This document shows positions 40,833 to 45,179 of a DNA stretch of 45,179 bases, piece by piece (within the stretch, counting starts at the first letter, position 1; each line of letters begins with the position of its first letter). The notes below the pieces were generated by a model. That model was not told the origin of the DNA and did no database searches. It saw only the letters and a list, made by a program, of their open reading frames with translations. Source of the DNA: Clostridiales bacterium (GTDB lineage Bacteria; Bacillota; Clostridia; Christensenellales; Aristaeellaceae); assembly GCA_012728815.1 (NCBI GenBank), contig JAAYEI010000037.1, positions 1-45,179 on the forward strand. The letters run 5' to 3'. The position numbers and the translations under genes are program-made.

Positions 40833-42767
40833 GTGGCAGACAAACACAAGCTGGAAGGCATGACAGTGCTGGAGCTGCGCAGGTATGCCAAGGAACAGGG
40901 CATCACCCTGTCAAACCTCACCACCAAGGCTGCCATCATTGAGCGCATCGCCCAGGCGCTGCCCAGCAAGCCGGAACCGCAGGAGCAGCCCGTCCACCCG
41001 GCGCGCCAGCCTTCTGCCGCGCCTTCACGCCGCGCCACCATCATCGCCGATGACGGCGATGAGCAGGCCCCGGCCCCGCGCGCGCCCCGCGCAAGCGTTA
41101 GTGCTGACAAAACCAAAACTTCCACCGGTAAAACCAAGCCGGTGTTCACCCTGCAGGGTTCACGGGCCTGGCACAATCCCCAGCCCTTTACCCAGACCCA
41201 GACCCAAACGCAGCGCTATGCGCCACAGATTACCCAGGGCATCAACACCCTGCCGCGAGAAGGCGGCCCGGTGGACACCAGCCTGTATCCGACCGTCCGG
41301 CCCCGGCCCAGCGCGCCCCGCACGGTCAGCCGCTTTGGCCCAGCCAGCCAGGCCCCGCAGGGTCCGGAAGCCCAGCCAGGCCCGCGGGAAGGCAGAGCCT
41401 ACACGGCATCCCGCCCCTCGCCAGAGCGCAGCGCCTACCAGAGCAGCGCCTTCAAATCCGTCCTGCCCGCCCACCAGCGCGAACCTTTTGTGGAACCCGC
41501 TGCCGCTGAGGAACTGGACATCCCCGAGCCAAGCTTCGCGCCGGTTGAGCCCGCGCGGGACAACGGCCTCTCCGCCCAGGTGAGCGACCTGCTGGCCGCG
41601 GGTGAACTGGGGGATGGGGCGGGGGTGCTGGAAATCCAGCAGGACGGCTACGGCTTTCTGCGCTCCGGCAACCTGCTGCCCGGCCGCAATGACATCTACG
41701 TGTCCGGCACCCAGATCCGCCGCTTCCGCCTGCGCAACGGCGACTATCTGGTGGGCAAAACCCGCTCCCAGCGGGAAAACGACCGCTACGCCGCCATGCT
41801 GTACATCACCAGCATCAACGGGGAGGAAATCGACTCCCCCGCCAGGATGGGCGCCACGGAGGATGCCCATCCCCGGCGCGAGTTTGATGAGCTCACCCCC
41901 ACCTACCCCGACCGCCTGATCCGGCTGTCCTCCCGGGAGGAGAACGACCTGGTGCTGCGGTTGATTGACCTGTTCATCCCCATTGGCTTTGGCCAGCGCG
42001 CCATGATTGTGGCCGCGCCCAAGGCAGGCAAGACCACCATCCTCAAGAAAATCGCCCTCTCCCTCAAGCGCAACCACCCGGACGTGCACTCCATGATGCT
42101 GCTGGTGGACGAGCGCCCTGAGGAGGTCACCGACCTCAAGGAGAGCGTGGGCGGGGACATCTTCTATTCCACCTTTGATGAGCCGCCGGAAAACCACGCC
42201 AAGGTGAGCGAGCTCACCCTGGAGCGCGCCATGCGTTTTGTGGAGCAGGGGCGCGATGTGGTCATCCTGCTGGACAGCCTCACGCGCATGTCCCGCGCCT
42301 ACAACACCCTCATGCCCGGCTCCGCCCGGGTGATGACCGGCGGCCTGGCGGCCGGCGCCATGAACAAGCCCAAGCGCTTCTTTGGCGCCGCGCGTAACCT
42401 CAAGGAGGGCGGCAGCCTCACCATCATCGCCACCGCGCTGGTGGACACTGGCAGCCGCATGGACAGCGTCATCTTTGAGGAGTTCAAGGGCACCGGCAAC
42501 ATGGAGCTGACCCTGGACCGCACCCTGTCAGAGCGCCGCCTCTTCCCCGCGGTCAGCCTGCTCAAGAGCGGCACCCGTCATGAGGAGCTGCTGCTGAGCG
42601 AGAAGGAACGCGAGGTGGCCGCCAAGGTGCGCGACCGCTTCGCCATGAGCTCCGAGCAGGAGGCCATCTCCCTGGTGCTGTCCATGCTTGAAAAGTCCAG
42701 GGACAACGATGAGTTTGTTGCCCGCTATGACGACTGGATGAGGCTCATGCGCGGCAGCAGCATGTAA
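40833..42767 (+). CDS. rho: Transcription termination factor Rho with long disordered insert
   Basis: The 644-residue protein has an N-terminal Rho_N helix bundle (residues about 6-43, LEGMTVLELRRYAKEQG). About 210 residues rich in Pro, Ala, Arg and Gln follow, then the RNA-binding cold-shock-like domain (from about 262, GVLEIQQDGYGFLRSGN). The hexameric ATPase has Walker A APKAGKTT (near 394-401), LLVDERPEEVTDL and LLDSLTRMSRAYN. Rho binds nascent RNA and ends transcription. E. coli Rho has 419 residues; such inserts occur in high-GC and some anaerobic lineages. GTG at 40833 follows TAAGGAGG. galM lies 36 bases downstream. Confidence 0.96.
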   Translation: MADKHKLEGMTVLELRRYAKEQGITLSNLTTKAAIIERIAQALPSKPEPQEQPVHPARQPSAAPSRRATIIADDGDEQAPAPRAPRASVSADKTKTSTGKTKPVFTLQGSRAWHNPQPFTQTQTQTQRYAPQITQGINTLPREGGPVDTSLYPTVRPRPSAPRTVSRFGPASQAPQGPEAQPGPREGRAYTASRPSPERSAYQSSAFKSVLPAHQREPFVEPAAAEELDIPEPSFAPVEPARDNGLSAQVSDLLAAGELGDGAGVLEIQQDGYGFLRSGNLLPGRNDIYVSGTQIRRFRLRNGDYLVGKTRSQRENDRYAAMLYITSINGEEIDSPARMGATEDAHPRREFDELTPTYPDRLIRLSSREENDLVLRLIDLFIPIGFGQRAMIVAAPKAGKTTILKKIALSLKRNHPDVHSMMLLVDERPEEVTDLKESVGGDIFYSTFDEPPENHAKVSELTLERAMRFVEQGRDVVILLDSLTRMSRAYNTLMPGSARVMTGGLAAGAMNKPKRFFGAARNLKEGGSLTIIATALVDTGSRMDSVIFEEFKGTGNMELTLDRTLSERRLFPAVSLLKSGTRHEELLLSEKEREVAAKVRDRFAMSSEQEAISLVLSMLEKSRDNDEFVARYDDWMRLMRGSSM

Positions 42768-42803
42768 GGCGAGGGATACAAAATTACGCAGGGAGGAGCG
42801 TCC

Positions 42804-43835
42804 ATGACACAACCATTGCTGGGCAAGGATGACCAGGACCGGGAGGCTGTGCTCATCCATCTGCAAAACAACAAAGGCCTGCGGGTCACCCTGACCAATT
42901 TTGGCGCCCGCCTGGTCAGCATCCTGGTGCCGGACAGAGAGGGCCAGACAGTGGATGTCTGCCTGGGCTATGACAGCCTGCGCGATTACCAGACCAAACC
43001 CGGCTACCTGGGGGCGACCATCGGTCGCTGGGGCAACCGCATTGCGGGCGCCTCCTTTACCCTGAACGGGCAGGTATACACCCTGTATGCCAATGACGGG
43101 GGCAACACCCTGCACGGCGGCCGGGAGGGCTTTGACCAGAAGTTCTGGACGTATGATATGGAAGGCGAGCAGGCGGTCACCTTTTCCTACACCTCACCCC
43201 ACGGTGAGGAGGGCTTCCCCGGTGAGCTCCATACCCAGGTACGCTTTGAAGTCTTTGATGACGGGCGGCTGAGCATTACCTACCGGGCGGACACCGACAG
43301 GGACACCGTGGTCAACCTTACCAACCACGCCTACTTCAACCTGGCGGGCGGGGGCACCATCCATGAGCACCTGCTGCAGGTGCAGGCCAACAGCGTGGCC
43401 GAGGTGAGGGAGGATTTGATCCCCACCGGCAATCTGGTTCCAGTTTCCGGCACGCCCTATGACCTGCGTCAGCCCACCCGCCTGGGGGAACGCCTGGCCA
43501 TGCGGGGGCAAAACGCCATGTTTGACAGCGCCCAGGGCTTTGATATTGACTATGTGCTGCTTGGCGAGGGCTTCCGCCAGGTTGCAGTGCTCAGCGACCC
43601 GGCCTCCGGCCGGGTGATGCGCGTGATGACGGACCAACCCGGCCTGCAGGTGTATTCAGGCCAGGGCCTGCAGGGCCCGGCCAAGGGCGGCGTGGTTTAC
43701 CAGCCCTACAGCGGCATCGCGCTGGAAACCCAGCATCATCCCGACAGCCCGAACCATCCCAACTTTCCCAGCACCCTGCTGCGCGCCGGGCTCACCTACA
43801 ACAGCACCACGGTATACCAGTTTTTGGCAGAATAA
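42804..43835 (+). CDS. galM: Galactose mutarotase (aldose 1-epimerase)
   Basis: The 343-residue protein shows GalM signatures: GATIGRWGNRIAGASF, GGNTLHGGREGFDQKFW, NLTNHAYFNLAG (substrate-binding His) and the C-terminal GIALETQHHPDSPNHPNFPS with the catalytic Glu. It interconverts the alpha and beta anomers of galactose or glucose in the cytosol. GGGAGGAG precedes the ATG at 42804. It is probably cotranscribed with rho, though no other galactose genes are present; a long hairpin follows. Confidence 0.95.
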   Translation: MTQPLLGKDDQDREAVLIHLQNNKGLRVTLTNFGARLVSILVPDREGQTVDVCLGYDSLRDYQTKPGYLGATIGRWGNRIAGASFTLNGQVYTLYANDGGNTLHGGREGFDQKFWTYDMEGEQAVTFSYTSPHGEEGFPGELHTQVRFEVFDDGRLSITYRADTDRDTVVNLTNHAYFNLAGGGTIHEHLLQVQANSVAEVREDLIPTGNLVPVSGTPYDLRQPTRLGERLAMRGQNAMFDSAQGFDIDYVLLGEGFRQVAVLSDPASGRVMRVMTDQPGLQVYSGQGLQGPAKGGVVYQPYSGIALETQHHPDSPNHPNFPSTLLRAGLTYNSTTVYQFLAE

Positions 43836-43863
43836 GGCCTGGCGCATCACACCAACAGCTTTC

Positions 43864-43903
43864 GTAAGCAAACATCCGGGCACTGGCCCGGATGTTTGCT
43901 TAC
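43864..43903. terminator. 18-bp hairpin between convergent galM and YhcH-GNAT genes
   Basis: The stem 43864-43881 with 43886-43903 is perfect, with a four-base ACTG loop. The outer arms (GTAAGCAAAC/GTTTGCTTAC) lack a pure T run, but position and symmetry suggest a bidirectional terminator. Confidence 0.75.
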
Positions 43904-43918
43904 AGGGTGACGGCACCA

Positions 43919-44950
43919 TCAGCCCGGGTGCGCCGCCAGCCATTCCCCGCGCAGCGCCGCGTACAGCGCCACATCCTCCAGCTGCCCATGCTTGTGCCGC
44001 TCCGAACGCCGCAGCACGCCTTCCAGCTGCAGCCCCGCTTTTTGCATCACGCGGCCGGAGGCCGGGTTGTCCAGCAGGTGCTTGAGCGCAATGCGCTCAA
44101 AGCCCACCTCCAAAAACAGGTAGCGCAGCGCCATCTTAAGGGCCTGTGTCATGATGCCCTGGTTCCACAGGTCATAGGCCAGGCAGTACCCAAGCTCGCA
44201 GTACTGCTTGTGGTTGTTCAGCGCCACCACGGACAGATCACCCACAAGCCGGCTATCCACTTCAATGCCCCACTTGTACTGCCAAGGGTTTTCATAGCCA
44301 GCCACCCAGATCTTCAGCAGGCTGCGGGTGAAAGCTACGTCCGGGTGACTGTCCCAGATCAGCCGGTCGCTTACCCGGGGGTCGGAGCACCAGTTGTCAA
44401 ACATGGCCTGCGCGTCATCCAGCCGGAAGGGCCGCAGGGTAATCCGCCCCTCGCGCAGCGTCCGGGAACCCAGGTGGCGCATGGGGTGGCCGGGCGCGGC
44501 GGGGCCTGCCTGCGCCTTGATTTTAATGACCGCCTTGCGTCCCTGCCCCTGCCCGATCCCCGGGCGGTGCGCGTCCCCCGGGAAAAAGATGGCGAACATG
44601 TCACGCTTCAGGTGCAGCGGGCTGCCCGGGCAGGAATCATCACTTTGCAGGATGTCTTTCTCCGGGTCATGGCCGGACCAGCCTTTGATGGCGCCAAGCG
44701 GCGCCCAGTGGATGCGCTCCTCCCCGCCCAGGACAACCTGCAGGTCCAGGTGCTCCCGGTGCGCTTCCCACAGGCCGCCCGGCCCCAAGTCAAGGGTCAT
44801 CAGGCTGCCGTGAACCCCTTCGATGCGCAGGTCCAGCGGCCCGTCCGGCAGGCTGTGCAGGTCCATCCCGTCCAGCGCCTTGATGGCCAGGTCCAGGTGG
44901 GGATGCAGGCCGATGTAGCGCGCCAGGTTGTCCAGGGTGTCCGCAACCAT
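43919..44950 (-). CDS. Fusion protein: YhcH/YjgK/YiaL (DUF386) domain plus GNAT N-acetyltransferase
   Basis: This single 343-residue frame joins two domains. Residues about 1-145 match YhcH/YjgK/YiaL cupin-like proteins (MVADTLDNLARYIGLHP; REHLDLQVVLGGEERIHW; MFAIFFPGDAHRPG, with metal-binding His/Glu), linked to sugar or sialic acid catabolism. Residues about 160-343 are a RimJ/RimL-type acetyltransferase (RTLREGRITLRPFRLDDA; ELGYCLAYDLWNQGIMTQAL for acetyl-CoA; GLQLEGVLRRSERHKHG). A short Gly/Pro/Ala linker with an internal Met near 157 lies between them, so a second internal start is possible. GAGGAC precedes the ATG. The promoter is a perfect consensus. Substrates are unknown. Confidence 0.85.
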   Translation of the reverse strand: MVADTLDNLARYIGLHPHLDLAIKALDGMDLHSLPDGPLDLRIEGVHGSLMTLDLGPGGLWEAHREHLDLQVVLGGEERIHWAPLGAIKGWSGHDPEKDILQSDDSCPGSPLHLKRDMFAIFFPGDAHRPGIGQGQGRKAVIKIKAQAGPAAPGHPMRHLGSRTLREGRITLRPFRLDDAQAMFDNWCSDPRVSDRLIWDSHPDVAFTRSLLKIWVAGYENPWQYKWGIEVDSRLVGDLSVVALNNHKQYCELGYCLAYDLWNQGIMTQALKMALRYLFLEVGFERIALKHLLDNPASGRVMQKAGLQLEGVLRRSERHKHGQLEDVALYAALRGEWLAAHPG

Positions 44951-44986
44951 GTGATTGTCCTCGTTTCCAAGCCTTGTTTGCGCCTT

Positions 44987-45015
44987 ATTATAAAAACCCT
45001 GCTCCCGCCTGTCAA
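44987..45015 (-). promoter_or_regulatory. Promoter of the YhcH-GNAT gene (perfect TTGACA-17-TATAAT)
   Basis: The minus-strand -35 TTGACA (45010-45015) and -10 TATAAT (44987-44992) both match the sigma-A consensus with a 17-base spacer; the start is near 44980. Confidence 0.92.
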
Positions 45016-45096
45016 CGAAGGCACCGGGCTTTCCGGGGTTTTGCCACAGTTTGGTAGGTTGTAAAATGAATTGCCGCAGGAGGACAAAAAGAGGCT

Positions 45097-45163
45097 CATT
45101 CCTTGCGTAGCTCAGTTACACTGAAGTTGCTGAAAATCAAAGCAACAGAGGTGGCAAGGAATG
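45097..45163. repeat. Inverted-repeat structure around a start codon, possible mobile-element edge
   Basis: CATTCCTTGC (45097-45106) pairs with GCAAGGAATG (45154-45163). Inside are TCAGT-TAC-ACTGA (45112-45124) and GTTGC/GCAAC (45126-45146), giving a three-way junction. The ATG of the next frame lies in the outer arm. The local sequence is AT-richer than the rest. Confidence 0.5.
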
Positions 45164-45179
45164 AACCCAGATAATCATA
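45161..45179 (+). CDS. Start of a truncated reading frame (window edge)
   Basis: ATG at 45161 follows GAGGTGG and AAGGA and opens MNPDNH before the window ends. Only six residues are visible, so no product can be named; the surrounding fold would allow an insertion-sequence transposase. Confidence 0.3.

Overview
The window is GC-rich, densely coded chromosome, most likely from an uncultured, high-GC Clostridia-like Firmicute (Bacillota). The evidence is the gene set: a HemZ-type radical SAM enzyme, a DnaD-like/DnaI-like replication-initiation pair, a bifunctional Rsh, a SigF/SigB-type sigma factor, a COG2509 FAD protein, secreted proteins with Gram-positive signal peptides, and strong AGGAGG ribosome binding sites. 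No outer-membrane genes are seen. The assignment is inferred from gene content; no 16S rRNA is present.

Layout. 1-6699 (+): recJ (left end cut by the window), relA/rsh, dtd, a metallo-beta-lactamase-fold hydrolase and hemZ, tightly packed. 6727-15469 (-): one apparent operon, read from a consensus promoter at 15491-15519: dnaE, a degenerate anti-sigma-like protein, a SigF/SigB-type sigma factor, tlyA, a VTT-domain membrane protein, dnaD-like and dnaC/dnaI-like. 15562-17933 (+): mnmE, whose promoter places the transcript start at the ATG, then an aldo/keto reductase. 17993-19446 (-): gap and rpsU, each with its own promoter and terminator. 19663-28098 (+): a FAD dehydrogenase, a two-subunit ABC exporter, a secreted L,D-transpeptidase with four peptidoglycan-binding modules, and a PLP-dependent amino acid decarboxylase. 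28197-31817 (+): a secreted parvulin-like foldase, the infC-rpmI-rplT operon with an AUC start and structured leader, an unassigned structured intergenic stretch, and aroK. 31880-32353 (-): a small conserved protein and tRNA-Thr(GGT).

32475-40448 (-) is the accessory-looking part. A BlaI-type repressor and a BlaR1-type M56 membrane protease head a six-gene same-strand set. The other four genes encode secreted proteins: one with C-terminal SH3-like domains, one fusing a propeller-like domain to an extracellular solute-binding protein, and two small proteins that look PepSY/YcdB-like. The promoter carries two BlaI-type dyads exactly two helical turns apart. No beta-lactamase, penicillin-binding sensor or ABC permease is present, so this looks like a repurposed BlaI/BlaR1 envelope-sensing locus rather than antibiotic resistance. 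It is the best candidate here for an undescribed system.

40833-43835 (+): rho with an approximately 210-residue disordered insert and a long leader, then galM. 43919-44950 (-): a YhcH/DUF386 domain fused to a GNAT acetyltransferase, under a perfect consensus promoter. The last ~80 bases are AT-richer and strongly folded around the start of a new reading frame, possibly the edge of an insertion element. Many promoters can be read directly; a -35 of TTGCGG recurs beside the classic TTGACA.
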